Assembly (NCBI GenBank): GCA_009885935.1
Contig: VFJT01000118.1
Coordinates: forward strand, 1 to 46,605
DNA length: 46,605 nt
Direction of reading: 5' to 3'
Origin: Gammaproteobacteria bacterium
GTDB lineage: Bacteria; Pseudomonadota; Gammaproteobacteria; UBA1113
This document shows, piece by piece, positions 28,787 to 38,539 of this stretch (its first letter is position 1; each line of letters begins with the position of its first letter). The position numbers and the translations under genes were made by a program. The notes under the pieces are model-generated. The model saw nothing but the letters and a program-made list of their open reading frames with translations. It had not been told where the DNA came from and ran no database searches.

Positions 28787-29686
28787 TTACGACACCCCAG
28801 GTTGCAAAGGAACATCCACTTCCATCGCTTGATACAAATGGCCATCGTCATTGCGATAAGAAAGTCCTGCAAAAAAATAATTCTGCGGGCGATGCGTGAC
28901 ACGTTCTAAACTTTTCAATAAAATATGCGTTACTAATACAGTATGATTTTGATTGTCTGTAATCTTATTCAATTGCAAATCCTCAACGCCATCGGCCCAT
29001 TCGTAAGTTTGGCCGTTTTCATAAGAATACAATCCCCAAATCGGCGCGCCCAATCGCGTTTTTCTATCGGTTTTAGCAATATAAAATGTTTTGCTTTGCC
29101 ATAAACCAAAATAACTGCCTGCAGCAAAGGCTGTGCTGTTATTGGGTGTGTTCACAATCTGCTGATTATTTTGCACGCGGGCGTTAAGCACTGTTGTTAA
29201 TTGCGCCTCTTTGCAATCGGCAATCATCACCGCATCGCCCGCCTTCAAGCGTTGATGTGTAGAAAGAGTCCATGGATTTTGGTTTGTTGCATGATCAATC
29301 AATAGGTAATCATGCCACACCGCCATTTTTTCAATGTGTATCACCATGGTATGGGCTTTAGCCTGATAACCCTTACCTAGCCAAGCCGCCGGCACTTCTT
29401 CGGCACGGCGTATTTGCACCGCCTCATCCGTATTAACGCGCAAACAGCCGCGATAGCCAGCGCCACTGAACTCGTGAGTAAACAATTGAGATACGCGACC
29501 AAATTGGCGCTGTAAGGAAAACACATTGCTCTGATAATGGCTTTGCTCTATGCTGTTTAACAGGATAGTCATGATCACCGTCATGACTATCAACGACAAA
29601 GCCAAGGTCACTATTATTTCTAACAGCAAAGCACCTGTTATTGTTCTGTGTGTAAACACAGGCTTATCCGGAATAATCGAGTTCAT
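28787..29686 (-). CDS. Type IV pilus assembly PilW-like protein
   Basis: N-terminal TGALLLEIIVTLALSLIVMTVIM; RQFGRVSQLFTHEFSGAGYRGC typical of PilW. Confidence 0.8.
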   Translation of the reverse strand: MNSIIPDKPVFTHRTITGALLLEIIVTLALSLIVMTVIMTILLNSIEQSHYQSNVFSLQRQFGRVSQLFTHEFSGAGYRGCLRVNTDEAVQIRRAEEVPAAWLGKGYQAKAHTMVIHIEKMAVWHDYLLIDHATNQNPWTLSTHQRLKAGDAVMIADCKEAQLTTVLNARVQNNQQIVNTPNNSTAFAAGSYFGLWQSKTFYIAKTDRKTRLGAPIWGLYSYENGQTYEWADGVEDLQLNKITDNQNHTVLVTHILLKSLERVTHRPQNYFFAGLSYRNDDGHLYQAMEVDVPLQPGVS

Positions 29687-30047
29687 CGACTAAGTCCAAA
29701 GGCACGCCATCTGGATTAAACACTGCCGCCAACGGCTGCCACTTGAGATGAAAGCTACAAAAAGGCCCTAAGGCCGAAAATGCCACGGTTGCCTGGGGTA
29801 GCCACTGCGGTAACTCATTTTGCCATTGTATAAAAGCGGCATTAAAAGCCTCTCCTTGGCGCAAAACCCGGTAGCGTACCAGCAGATTAGACGCTTCTTC
29901 TATAGCCACCGTGCGTAATAAGCCCTGGTTCATAATGCGAAAAGACAGAAATTGCAGGCGAATAATGGCCAAAATACCGATGGCAAAAAGTGTGAGGGAA
30001 ATCATTAATTCAATGAGACTTAATCCCCGTTGGCCATGAGAAAACAT
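29664..30047 (-). CDS. Type IV pilus modification protein PilV-like
   Basis: GQRGLSLIELMISLTLFAIGILAIIRLQ prepilin signal. Confidence 0.75.
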   Translation of the reverse strand: MFSHGQRGLSLIELMISLTLFAIGILAIIRLQFLSFRIMNQGLLRTVAIEEASNLLVRYRVLRQGEAFNAAFIQWQNELPQWLPQATVAFSALGPFCSFHLKWQPLAAVFNPDGVPLDLVDELDYSG

Positions 30048-30075
30048 CTAGTTACACCTTACAATATAAATCAGC

Positions 30076-30136
30076 GCGTAGGGGCAGGCCCCCGTGCCTG
30101 CCCTAGGGGGGCGACCACAGGGGGTCGCCCCTACGC
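30076..30136. repeat. REP-like doublet (GCGTAGGGGCAGGCCCCCGTGCCTGCCC...GGGCGACCACAGGGGGTCGCCCCTACGC)
   Basis: Inverted ends, two internal palindromes; same layout as 31263-31322. Confidence 0.9.
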
Positions 30137-30331
30137 TATTTTTAGCATTTCAAATAAATAATATATATTTTAATTATGTTTTTAATATTTTTCAAGGGCT
30201 AACCTCACTTATTTCATCATAACCTTATGGTTTTCTTAAAAAGGGCAGTTATTTTGCGTCTAAACCCGTGCGAAACCACGCTTTTCTGCTAGGCTATTAC
30301 TAGAGTGTGTTATTTTACAGAGAGTTACATA

Positions 30332-30643
30332 ATGACTAAGTCTGAATTGATCGATAAATTGTATAGCCTGTTCCCTAGTCTAGGGCCAGAAAAAGCGCAT
30401 ATGGCTGTGAATTTAATTGTAGATAAAATGGCCGAAAGCTTATTGAATGGCGAACGAATCGAAATCCGCCGCTTAGGTAGCTTCGCCCTACGCCATCACA
30501 AGCCCCGCGCTGCTCATAATCCTAAGACCGGTCAGAAGTTAGTGGCTAAAGAAAAATACAGCGTACACTTTAAGCCCAGCAAGGAATTAAAAGAAGCTAT
30601 CAACGAAGCTCGTGATAACGGTGTTCCTCCTGGGGAAGAATAA
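30332..30643 (+). CDS. ihfB: integration host factor subunit beta
   Basis: MTKSELIDKL..., NGERIEIRRLGSFALRHHKPRAAHNPKTGQKL...HFKPSKELKEAI; start taken at 30332. Confidence 0.88.
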   Translation: MTKSELIDKLYSLFPSLGPEKAHMAVNLIVDKMAESLLNGERIEIRRLGSFALRHHKPRAAHNPKTGQKLVAKEKYSVHFKPSKELKEAINEARDNGVPPGEE

Positions 30644-30660
30644 CTGTTCTGTGTTTGTAG

Positions 30661-30680
30661 GGGCGCCTCGCGAGGCGCCC
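30661..30680 (+). terminator. Perfect 20-bp palindrome GGGCGCCTCGCGAGGCGCCC followed by TTTCC; REP-like and terminator-like
   Basis: Immediately 3' of ihfB. Confidence 0.55.
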
Positions 30681-30739
30681 TTTCCTTTCTTAGCGTTCAT
30701 AGTGACAATAGATATCACATAAGGTATGATTGCGTCCTT

Positions 30740-30816
30740 CGGGGTGTGGCGCAGCTTGGTAGCGCACTTGCATGGGGTGCAAGGGGCCGCTGGTTCGAAT
30801 CCAGTCACCCCGACCA
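30740..30816 (+). tRNA. tRNA-Pro(GGG), CCA encoded
   Basis: Acceptor CGGGGTG/CACCCCG, anticodon arm CTTGC-ATGGGGT-GCAAG, T-arm CTGGTTCGAATCCAG, ACCA end. Confidence 0.96.
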
Positions 30817-30865
30817 GACATATCAATGAATACAAAATAATTAAATATCGGTGCCCAATTAAAAA

Positions 30866-30889
30866 GGGCGGCTCGCGAGCCGCCCCTAC
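30866..30889. repeat. REP-like GGGCGGCTCGCGAGCCGCCCCTAC
   Basis: Perfect palindrome; inverted in orientation relative to 30658-30680. Confidence 0.8.
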
Positions 30890-30910
30890 AATAGATTTGC
30901 GCTAGAGAGT

Positions 30911-31222
30911 TTATTCGTCGTTAGCGGCATCGCCATGTAAAACACCGGATAAACGTTGTTTTAACACTTGACCGGCATGAAACACCAGTACGCGTCGTGC
31001 CGTTATTTCCGCAGCTTCACCCGTTTTAGGGTTACGGCCAGGACGGCTGGACTTATCGCGGGTAATAAATTTACCAAATTTAGACAACAACACATTGCCT
31101 TCGTTAATGACGGCATCGTTGATTAGGGTAAAAAAGGCTTCTACCACTTTTTGGCTGTTTTTTCTATCTAAATCCATCTCTTTGCACAGATGTTCCATTA
31201 AATTTGCTTTAGTTAAGGCCAT
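30911..31222 (-). CDS. ihfA: integration host factor subunit alpha
   Basis: MALTKANLMEHL, LLSKFGKFITRDKSSRPGRNPKTGEAAEITARRVLVFHAGQVLKQRL. Confidence 0.93.
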   Translation of the reverse strand: MALTKANLMEHLCKEMDLDRKNSQKVVEAFFTLINDAVINEGNVLLSKFGKFITRDKSSRPGRNPKTGEAAEITARRVLVFHAGQVLKQRLSGVLHGDAANDE

Positions 31223-31262
31223 TTTCCACTCCTTCGCATTACTTTACACCAATGAAGATCCA

Positions 31263-31322
31263 CGTAGGGGCAGGCCCCCGTGCCTGCCCTAACTAGGGCA
31301 ACCACAGGGGGTTGCCCCTACG
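31263..31322. repeat. REP-like doublet between ihfA and pheT
   Basis: CGTAGGGGCAGGCCCCCGTGCCTGCCC...GGGCAACCACAGGGGGTTGCCCCTACG. Confidence 0.9.
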
Positions 31323-31352
31323 CACCAATTTAAATCTTGATGGGTACATGCG

Positions 31353-33809
31353 TCAATTACGCAATACCGCGGCTAACTCTGTAGCCAGGGCATTTACTAC
31401 TTTTGCCATCCAATCATTGACTTCATCGTCTACCAAGGTGCGCTCACTATGCTGCAACATCATGGCAACGGCTAGACTCTTATGACCAGAGGCAACCCCT
31501 TGACCCTGGTAAACATCGAATAAGCGCACAGCGACAACATCAAACGGTGCAATTTGCGCCCGAATGACCGCTTCTATGCGTTCGTATGTTACCTCGTTAG
31601 ACACCGTAAAAGCTAAATCGCGCCTAATCGCCGGGTACTTTGAAAGTGTAGCAAACCTAGGCAAAGTTGCCAGTGCCAAGGCCTCTAATGTGAGCTCAAA
31701 CACAAAGATAGGGCCATCTAAGTCGAATTGTGCCACCAAACTGGGGTGTAAAGCCCCTAATTCGCCTATTTTTTGATTGCCGTGGTAGATAGCGAGTGCC
31801 TGTTTAGGGTGCAGACAGGGGTTATTTTCCGGTTTAAAGGTGCATTCTTCCAGTAACTTAAATTGCTGTAATAGGGCCTCTACATCCCCCTTCATATCAA
31901 AAAAATCGACTTTCTGCGCAGCGAGCCCCCATTGCAAAGGCCAACGCTGGCCGGCAATAATGCCTGCAACGCGCATCTCTTCGTGGATATCTTCTATAAG
32001 GGATTCCGGAGCAGCATAACCCTCTGTGGCTGCCCTATCAAGCCAAGCATGGGAGCCTGCGATAATGGGACTATAAACCCGGCCTATCTCAAAAAAGCGC
32101 ATTCTGTCTTGTTGGCGATTTTGATTGTACTGTACCGCTTGTAGCAAGCCTTGCCATAAACTAGTGCGCATCACCGCCAAATCGGCAGAGATCGGATTAC
32201 GCAACGACAAGGGCGTTCTGTCGGGAAATAAAAGTGCTTCCTTCTTTTTATCTACAAAACTGTAGGTGATGAGTTCTTGATAAGCCCGCGCCATAAGGGC
32301 GGTGCTGATTTGCGCACTGTCTTGCTGCTGTTTGTTATCCGCCTTAGGCATCAATACTTGCTGTGGATACTGATGAGCAATACGATCATAGCCATAGACA
32401 CGCGCAATTTCTTCTATTAAGTCGATCTCGGCCACTACATCGGCCCTAAAACTAGGCACAATGACACGCCAGCTTTCTTTATCATAGTCTAATGACATAC
32501 CTAATCCACGCAGAATAGATTCTACGTCAGCATTAGCGATTTCAACTCCTAAAATACGCGTGATGCGACTTTTGCGCAAGGTAATGATAACTTCTGGTGG
32601 CAAGGCTGCAGCAGAAGTCTCTTCAATCACAGGCGCCGCTTTACCGCCGCTGATGGCCAATAATAATTCTGTAGCGCGATCTAAAGCCATCGCTTGTAGT
32701 TGCCAATCGACACCGCGTTCAAAACGATGTGAGCTATCCGTATGTAAACCGTAACGACGCGCAACACCGGCTAAGGCCAGCGGCGTAAAATAAGCGCTTT
32801 CTAGAAAAATATTCGTTGTGCTATTTTGCACAGCGCTTTCTACCCCACCCATCACTCCGGCTAAAGCCAATACTTTTTTATCATCGGCAATGACCACAGT
32901 GTTTGCATCTAAAGCAATGGTTTTGCCATCCAGCAACGCTACATTTTCACCGGCGAGGGCTTTACGCACATGAACATTGCCTTGTAACTTATCGGCATCG
33001 AAAGCATGCAAGGGTTGGCCTAGTTCCAACATCACATAATTAGTGACATCGACTACGGGCGATAGCGATCTGAGGCCACTGCGGCGTAACCGCTCTTTTA
33101 ACCACAATGGGGTGGCTACACTATTATCAATGCCGCTGATTGTGCGCCCTACATAACGACCACAAGAAAGCGTATCGTCAATAAATACCTTAGGCGTAGC
33201 TTGTTTTTCTACCTGAATCGAGGGGGCTGTCAATGGCGAGGCAAAAGGCTGGCCGCTGGCAATGGCTAATTCGCGCGCCAAACCTTGTACCGATAAACAA
33301 TCGCCGCGATTGGGCGTTAAATCCAAGCGTATAGATTGATCGTCTAGCTGCAAATAACGACGCAAATCCTCGCCTAAAGGCGCGTCAGCTGGCAATTCTA
33401 AAATACCGCTGCTGTTATCCGTTAATCCCAGTTCGCTGGCTGAACACAACATGCCTTCTGAATCTACGCCGCGTAAACACGAACGTTTTATTTTAACAGT
33501 GCCGCCACTCAATTCTGCTCCCACCATCGCCACCGCTACTTTCAAACCAACACGCACATTGCTAGCCCCGCACACGATTTGCAAAGGCGTTTCTAATGGC
33601 AGCACTTGAACGCCGCATACACGCAATTTGTCTGCATCGGGATGAGGCTTAACGGTTAAAACTTCACCTACCAGAACATTAGAAAAATGTTCGGCTACAG
33701 GCGTGCATTCATCTAATTCATGACCCAAGGCCGTAAATAAAGCAATTATTTTCTCGCTAGAAATAGCGGGGTTTACCCAGGTGCGTAACCAGTTCTCAGA
33801 AAATTGCAT
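31353..33809 (-). CDS. pheT: phenylalanyl-tRNA synthetase subunit beta
   Basis: 818-aa ORF; MQFSENWLRTWV, tRNA-binding domain, LDLTPNRGDCLSVQGLARE, B5 and FDX-ACB domains. Confidence 0.97.
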   Translation of the reverse strand: MQFSENWLRTWVNPAISSEKIIALFTALGHELDECTPVAEHFSNVLVGEVLTVKPHPDADKLRVCGVQVLPLETPLQIVCGASNVRVGLKVAVAMVGAELSGGTVKIKRSCLRGVDSEGMLCSASELGLTDNSSGILELPADAPLGEDLRRYLQLDDQSIRLDLTPNRGDCLSVQGLARELAIASGQPFASPLTAPSIQVEKQATPKVFIDDTLSCGRYVGRTISGIDNSVATPLWLKERLRRSGLRSLSPVVDVTNYVMLELGQPLHAFDADKLQGNVHVRKALAGENVALLDGKTIALDANTVVIADDKKVLALAGVMGGVESAVQNSTTNIFLESAYFTPLALAGVARRYGLHTDSSHRFERGVDWQLQAMALDRATELLLAISGGKAAPVIEETSAAALPPEVIITLRKSRITRILGVEIANADVESILRGLGMSLDYDKESWRVIVPSFRADVVAEIDLIEEIARVYGYDRIAHQYPQQVLMPKADNKQQQDSAQISTALMARAYQELITYSFVDKKKEALLFPDRTPLSLRNPISADLAVMRTSLWQGLLQAVQYNQNRQQDRMRFFEIGRVYSPIIAGSHAWLDRAATEGYAAPESLIEDIHEEMRVAGIIAGQRWPLQWGLAAQKVDFFDMKGDVEALLQQFKLLEECTFKPENNPCLHPKQALAIYHGNQKIGELGALHPSLVAQFDLDGPIFVFELTLEALALATLPRFATLSKYPAIRRDLAFTVSNEVTYERIEAVIRAQIAPFDVVAVRLFDVYQGQGVASGHKSLAVAMMLQHSERTLVDDEVNDWMAKVVNALATELAAVLRN

Positions 33810-33824
33810 AACAGTTTAAGATCC

Positions 33825-36269
33825 TTAATGTGGGCGGTCTTCTTTACGGCGCTGGGTTTTAGGGGATCGTTTCACCACTTTATCTAAAACAGCATCGCTG
33901 ATACTAGTGCTTTCTACGATGGGTTCTTCTTTTAACGGTTCCGGTGAATGATCTAAGGCCAGTGCTAATACTTCGTCAATCCAACGCACCGGTTTAATAT
34001 TAAGATTTTTGGTAATATTATTGGGAATTTCTTTTAACTCAGCACGATTCTCATAGGGAATGAGTACGGTCTTAATACCACCGCGATGCGCTGCCAATAA
34101 TTTTTCTTTTAAACCCCCTATAGGCAACACTTCACCGCGCAAGGTGATCTCTCCAGTCATGGCAACACTGGCTTTAACGGGGATCCCCGTTAGAGCCGAT
34201 ACCAAGGCCGTACACATCCCTATACCGGCACTAGGCCCATCTTTAGGCGTAGCCCCTTCGGGTACATGCACATGAATATCCACTTTGGTATAAAAATCAG
34301 GTTGTATGCCCAGTTGTCTGGCGCGACTGCGCACCACTGTCATAGCCGCTTGTATGGATTCTTGCATGACATCGCCTAGATGCCCTGTATAAGTAGATTT
34401 ACCTTTACCGGCAACGGCACACGCTTCAATCGTTAACAGTTCACCGCCCACTTGTGTCCAAGCAAGGCCCGTGACCTGGCCTACGCGATCTTCTTCGTCA
34501 GCCTTACCAAATCTGAATTTTTCCACCCCTAAATAGCGTTCTAAATTGCGTTTAGTAATGATGACTTTTTTGCGATCTTTTTTAACCAATAACTCTTTAA
34601 CCGCTTTTCGGCAACATTTGGCAATAGCGCGTTCCAAATTACGCACGCCCGATTCGCGGGTATAATAGCGAATGATATCTTGCAACACTTCCGTAGACAT
34701 GCTGAATTCTTTATTTTTTAAGCCATGCATTTCCATTTGCTTGCTCAACAAATGTCGTTTAGCGATGTTGATTTTTTCATCTTCGGTGTATCCAGCCAAA
34801 CGGATCACTTCCATTCTATCCAATAAAGCATCGGGAATATTCAATGAATTGGCGGTACAAATAAACATAACGTCAGACAAATCATAATCGACTTCTAAAT
34901 AGTGATCGCTAAAAGTATTATTTTGTTCAGGGTCCAGCACTTCTAGTAAAGCAGACGCCGGATCGCCGCGAAAATCCATCGCCATTTTATCCACTTCATC
35001 GAGCAGGAATAGTGGATTGCGGACTTTTGCTTTAATCAATTTTTGAATGATTTTCCCTGGCAAAGCACCTATATAGGTTCGTCTATGACCGCGAATTTCC
35101 GCCTCGTCCCGTACGCCCCCTAAGGATACACGTGCAAAATGACGTCCTGTGGCACGAGCAATAGATTCACCCAAAGACGTTTTACCGACGCCAGGAGGAC
35201 CTACAAAGCATAAAACAGGTCCTTTGATTTTTTTAACCCGTTGTTGTACCCCTATGTATTCAATGATACGTTCTTTGACTTCTTTTAACCCATAATGATC
35301 TTTTTCTAAAATGTTGATGGCCTGACGCAGATCTTTATTCACCGGCGTTGCTTCTATCCACGGTACGCTGACCATAGTATCTAGATAATTTCTAGATACG
35401 CTGGCTTCTGCCGACATCGGTGGCATAGCATTTAGTTTCTTTAATTCTGATTGTGCTTTCTCACGCACTGATTCAGGCAATGCTTTTATTTTACTTTCCA
35501 GCTGTTGCATCTCATCTTCAGCACCTTCCTCGCCCGCCATCTCTTTTTTGATGGCTTCTAGCTGTTCATTCAATAAATAATCGCGTTGTCTTTTCTCCAT
35601 TTGTCCCTTGACGCGGCCTTTAATGCGATTTTCCATTTCTATAATTTCAAGCTCAGAACCTATGCAAGCGATGAGTTCTTCTACCCTTTTTGAAACATCG
35701 AGTATTTCCAATAAGCGTTGTTTTACCATCAGTTTCAAGGGCAAATGTGCGATAACGCTATCGGCCAAACGAGAAGCATCGTCTATACCCATCAAAGAAG
35801 ATAAGACTTCCGCGGGCAATTTGCGATTGTTTTTAAGGTATTGTTCAAACTCAGATAAAATGAGATGGCTTAACACTTCATTTTCGCGTTCTTTTAGCGG
35901 CAAATCGGCTAACACTTCCACCTGCACTTGGTAAAAGGGTTCATCGGCTACATATTCTAATGCTTTACCGCGCTGCAAACCTTCAACCAAGACTTTGACT
36001 GTGCCGTCCGGCAGTTTTAACACTTGCAATACGCGCCCGATACACCCTAATTCATATAAGTCCTCGCTGGGGGGATCGTCTTTATCTGAATCTTTTTGCG
36101 CTGTCATAAAAACCCATTTCTCGCCTTGCGCTGCGGATTCCAGAGCGGCGATCGATTTTTCTCGACCTACAAACAGCGGCAAAACCATATGGGGGAAGAT
36201 GACCACATCGCGTAAAGCCAGAGCGGGCATGACTAATTTTTCTTCGGCCTGTAAGGTTGAATCTGACAT
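33825..36269 (-). CDS. lon: ATP-dependent protease Lon
   Basis: [35 protein letters not shown] catalytic Ser. Confidence 0.98.
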   Translation of the reverse strand: MSDSTLQAEEKLVMPALALRDVVIFPHMVLPLFVGREKSIAALESAAQGEKWVFMTAQKDSDKDDPPSEDLYELGCIGRVLQVLKLPDGTVKVLVEGLQRGKALEYVADEPFYQVQVEVLADLPLKERENEVLSHLILSEFEQYLKNNRKLPAEVLSSLMGIDDASRLADSVIAHLPLKLMVKQRLLEILDVSKRVEELIACIGSELEIIEMENRIKGRVKGQMEKRQRDYLLNEQLEAIKKEMAGEEGAEDEMQQLESKIKALPESVREKAQSELKKLNAMPPMSAEASVSRNYLDTMVSVPWIEATPVNKDLRQAINILEKDHYGLKEVKERIIEYIGVQQRVKKIKGPVLCFVGPPGVGKTSLGESIARATGRHFARVSLGGVRDEAEIRGHRRTYIGALPGKIIQKLIKAKVRNPLFLLDEVDKMAMDFRGDPASALLEVLDPEQNNTFSDHYLEVDYDLSDVMFICTANSLNIPDALLDRMEVIRLAGYTEDEKINIAKRHLLSKQMEMHGLKNKEFSMSTEVLQDIIRYYTRESGVRNLERAIAKCCRKAVKELLVKKDRKKVIITKRNLERYLGVEKFRFGKADEEDRVGQVTGLAWTQVGGELLTIEACAVAGKGKSTYTGHLGDVMQESIQAAMTVVRSRARQLGIQPDFYTKVDIHVHVPEGATPKDGPSAGIGMCTALVSALTGIPVKASVAMTGEITLRGEVLPIGGLKEKLLAAHRGGIKTVLIPYENRAELKEIPNNITKNLNIKPVRWIDEVLALALDHSPEPLKEEPIVESTSISDAVLDKVVKRSPKTQRRKEDRPH

Positions 36270-36285
36270 ATTTTTATCCTGTTAT

Positions 36286-37629
36286 TTATTCAGCCGCTTT
36301 GCGCTGAACTGTGGCCTTAGGTTTCTTCAGTTTTTTATGTTCGACAGTGCTTTCATCCGCTTGTTGATAAACGATCAAGGGATCGTTTCTGCCTAAAATA
36401 GCATTTTCATCCACTACGACCTTAGAAACATTTTCCAAGCCGGGTAATTCATACATCACATTCAACAATACATGTTCCAAAATAGAGCGTAATCCTCTAG
36501 CGCCCGTTTTACGTTCTAGGGCTTTTTTGGCCACGGCTTGTAAAGCTTCGGGTCTAAACTCTAAATCTACACTTTCCATATCAAACAGACGTTTGTATTG
36601 TTTGGTTAAAGAGTTCTTGGGATCTTTTAGGATTGATATTAAAGATTCTTCATTTAATTGCTCTAAGGTTGCAATGACAGGTAAACGACCTACAAATTCA
36701 GGAATCAAGCCAAAACGAATTAAATCTTCAGGCTCAACTTTCTCCAGAATATCGCCAATATTTTGCTTTTCATCAATCTCACTGCGTATATTGGCAGAAA
36801 AACCTATGCTGGATTTACTCGCTCTATCTTGGATGATTTTTTCCAAGCCCGAAAAAGCACCGCCGCAAATGAATAGAATATTGCTGGTATCCACCTGCAA
36901 AAACTCTTGTTGCGGATGTTTACGACCACCTTGTGGTGGCACCGATGCTATGGTGCCCTCAATTAATTTTAATAACGCTTGTTGCACGCCTTCGCCCGAC
37001 ACATCGCGTGTTAAAGAAGGACTGTCGGTTTTACGAGAAATTTTATCGATTTCGTCTATATAAACTATACCGCTTTGCGCCCGATCTATGTCGTAATCAC
37101 ATTTTTGCAATAATTTTTGAATGATGTTCTCTACATCTTCGCCTACGTAGCCTGCTTCCGTTAATGTGGTTGCATCGGCAATGGCAAAAGGCACATTTAA
37201 AATACGGGCTAAGGTTTCAGCCAATAAGGTCTTACCGCTACCAGTAGGGCCGATCAATAAGATATTACTTTTACCCAACTCCACTTCATTGTCTAGTGTG
37301 ACCGTGGATTGTGGATAAAACAATTTTTTATAGTGGTTATACACCGCCACAGCCAACACTTTTTTAGCGTGTTCCTGGCCTATGACATATTGGTTTAGAA
37401 TTTCATGAATTTCCGAAGGAACCGGTAGATAACCATCGTTGTCTACGCTTTCTTCCTGCTGTAATTCTTCGCGTATGATATCGTTGCACAATTCTACGCA
37501 TTCATCGCATACAAAAACAGAAGGCCCCGCAATTAACTTGCGTACTTCATGTTGACTCTTACCGCAGAAAGAGCAAAACAAGGTACCGTCTTCATCATGA
37601 TTGTTATCATTATCTTTTTTATTAACCAT
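36286..37629 (-). CDS. clpX: ATP-dependent Clp protease ATP-binding subunit ClpX
   Basis: [18 protein letters not shown] zinc finger, [24 protein letters not shown]. Confidence 0.98.
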   Translation of the reverse strand: MVNKKDNDNNHDEDGTLFCSFCGKSQHEVRKLIAGPSVFVCDECVELCNDIIREELQQEESVDNDGYLPVPSEIHEILNQYVIGQEHAKKVLAVAVYNHYKKLFYPQSTVTLDNEVELGKSNILLIGPTGSGKTLLAETLARILNVPFAIADATTLTEAGYVGEDVENIIQKLLQKCDYDIDRAQSGIVYIDEIDKISRKTDSPSLTRDVSGEGVQQALLKLIEGTIASVPPQGGRKHPQQEFLQVDTSNILFICGGAFSGLEKIIQDRASKSSIGFSANIRSEIDEKQNIGDILEKVEPEDLIRFGLIPEFVGRLPVIATLEQLNEESLISILKDPKNSLTKQYKRLFDMESVDLEFRPEALQAVAKKALERKTGARGLRSILEHVLLNVMYELPGLENVSKVVVDENAILGRNDPLIVYQQADESTVEHKKLKKPKATVQRKAAE

Positions 37630-37736
37630 TATCCGCTCCCACGTATTTCAATAAATCTTTACAGCCCCTAGTCCCGTCTCACACTAAAAGTATAAGCTAT
37701 AAACTGTATTTGCTAAGCTCCTCACACTAACAATTA

Positions 37737-37796
37737 CAAGAAATAACGTTGCTGTTGTTATTTCTTGCTAAAAAATACTTTAAACATAAAGTATTT
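37737..37796. promoter_or_regulatory. Two adjacent perfect AT-rich hairpins in clpP-clpX intergenic region
   Basis: CAAGAAATAAC-9nt-GTTATTTCTTG (11 bp) and AAATACTTTA-aaca-TAAAGTATTT (10 bp). Confidence 0.75.
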
Positions 37797-37857
37797 ATGC
37801 TAAAATAAACAAAACGACTAGTGTTTCGCCCCTCCTTCTGACATGAAGGCGGTTTGC

Positions 37858-38517
37858 CTATTTTTCAAGGGGCGGCTCTGTTGCCGTGCGACGTTTGTAG
37901 AATATTTCATCGATCATGCCATATTCTAGTGCCCGCTCCGCCGACATAAAGTTATCGCGTTCAGTATCCCTGCGAACTTCCTCAGCCGGTCTACCAGTAT
38001 GATGGGCTAAGATACTATCTAGACGCTCACGCAAAAATAATGCCTCACGCGCATGGATCTCTATATCCGTAGCCTGCCCTTGATAACCACCCGAAACCTG
38101 GTGGATCATGACGCGAGAATTGGGTAAGCTATAGCGCTTCTTCGCAGCACCCGCACACAGCAATAAAGCGCCCGCACTAGCGGCCTGCCCTATGCACAAG
38201 GTACTGACATCCGGCTTAATAAACTGCATGGTATCGTACATAGCCAAACCCGCCGTGACTACCCCACCCGGAGAATTGATGTACAAAGAAATATCTTTAT
38301 CGGGGTTCACCGATTCCAAAAAAATCAATTGCGCCGTGATTAGATTAGCCATGTAATCTTCAATTTGGCCTACTAGGAAAATGATGCGCTCTTGCAACAA
38401 ACGTGAGTAAATATCATAGGCTCTTTCACCGCGCGCCGTTTGCTCTATTACTATAGGAACTAAACCTACGTTTTTTTCTATGTGATCTTGCCAAGCGTAA
38501 AAATGTTTTTTATCCAT
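37858..38517 (-). CDS. clpP: ATP-dependent Clp protease proteolytic subunit ClpP
   Basis: [42 protein letters not shown]. Confidence 0.98.
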   Translation of the reverse strand: MDKKHFYAWQDHIEKNVGLVPIVIEQTARGERAYDIYSRLLQERIIFLVGQIEDYMANLITAQLIFLESVNPDKDISLYINSPGGVVTAGLAMYDTMQFIKPDVSTLCIGQAASAGALLLCAGAAKKRYSLPNSRVMIHQVSGGYQGQATDIEIHAREALFLRERLDSILAHHTGRPAEEVRRDTERDNFMSAERALEYGMIDEIFYKRRTATEPPLEK

Positions 38518-38539
38518 TTGTTGCTAACCCTTAATTAAT

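Noticed and set aside
30587-30835. 82-aa ORF containing VGVTGFEPAAP
   Set aside because: Antisense translation of tRNA-Pro; common annotation artefact.
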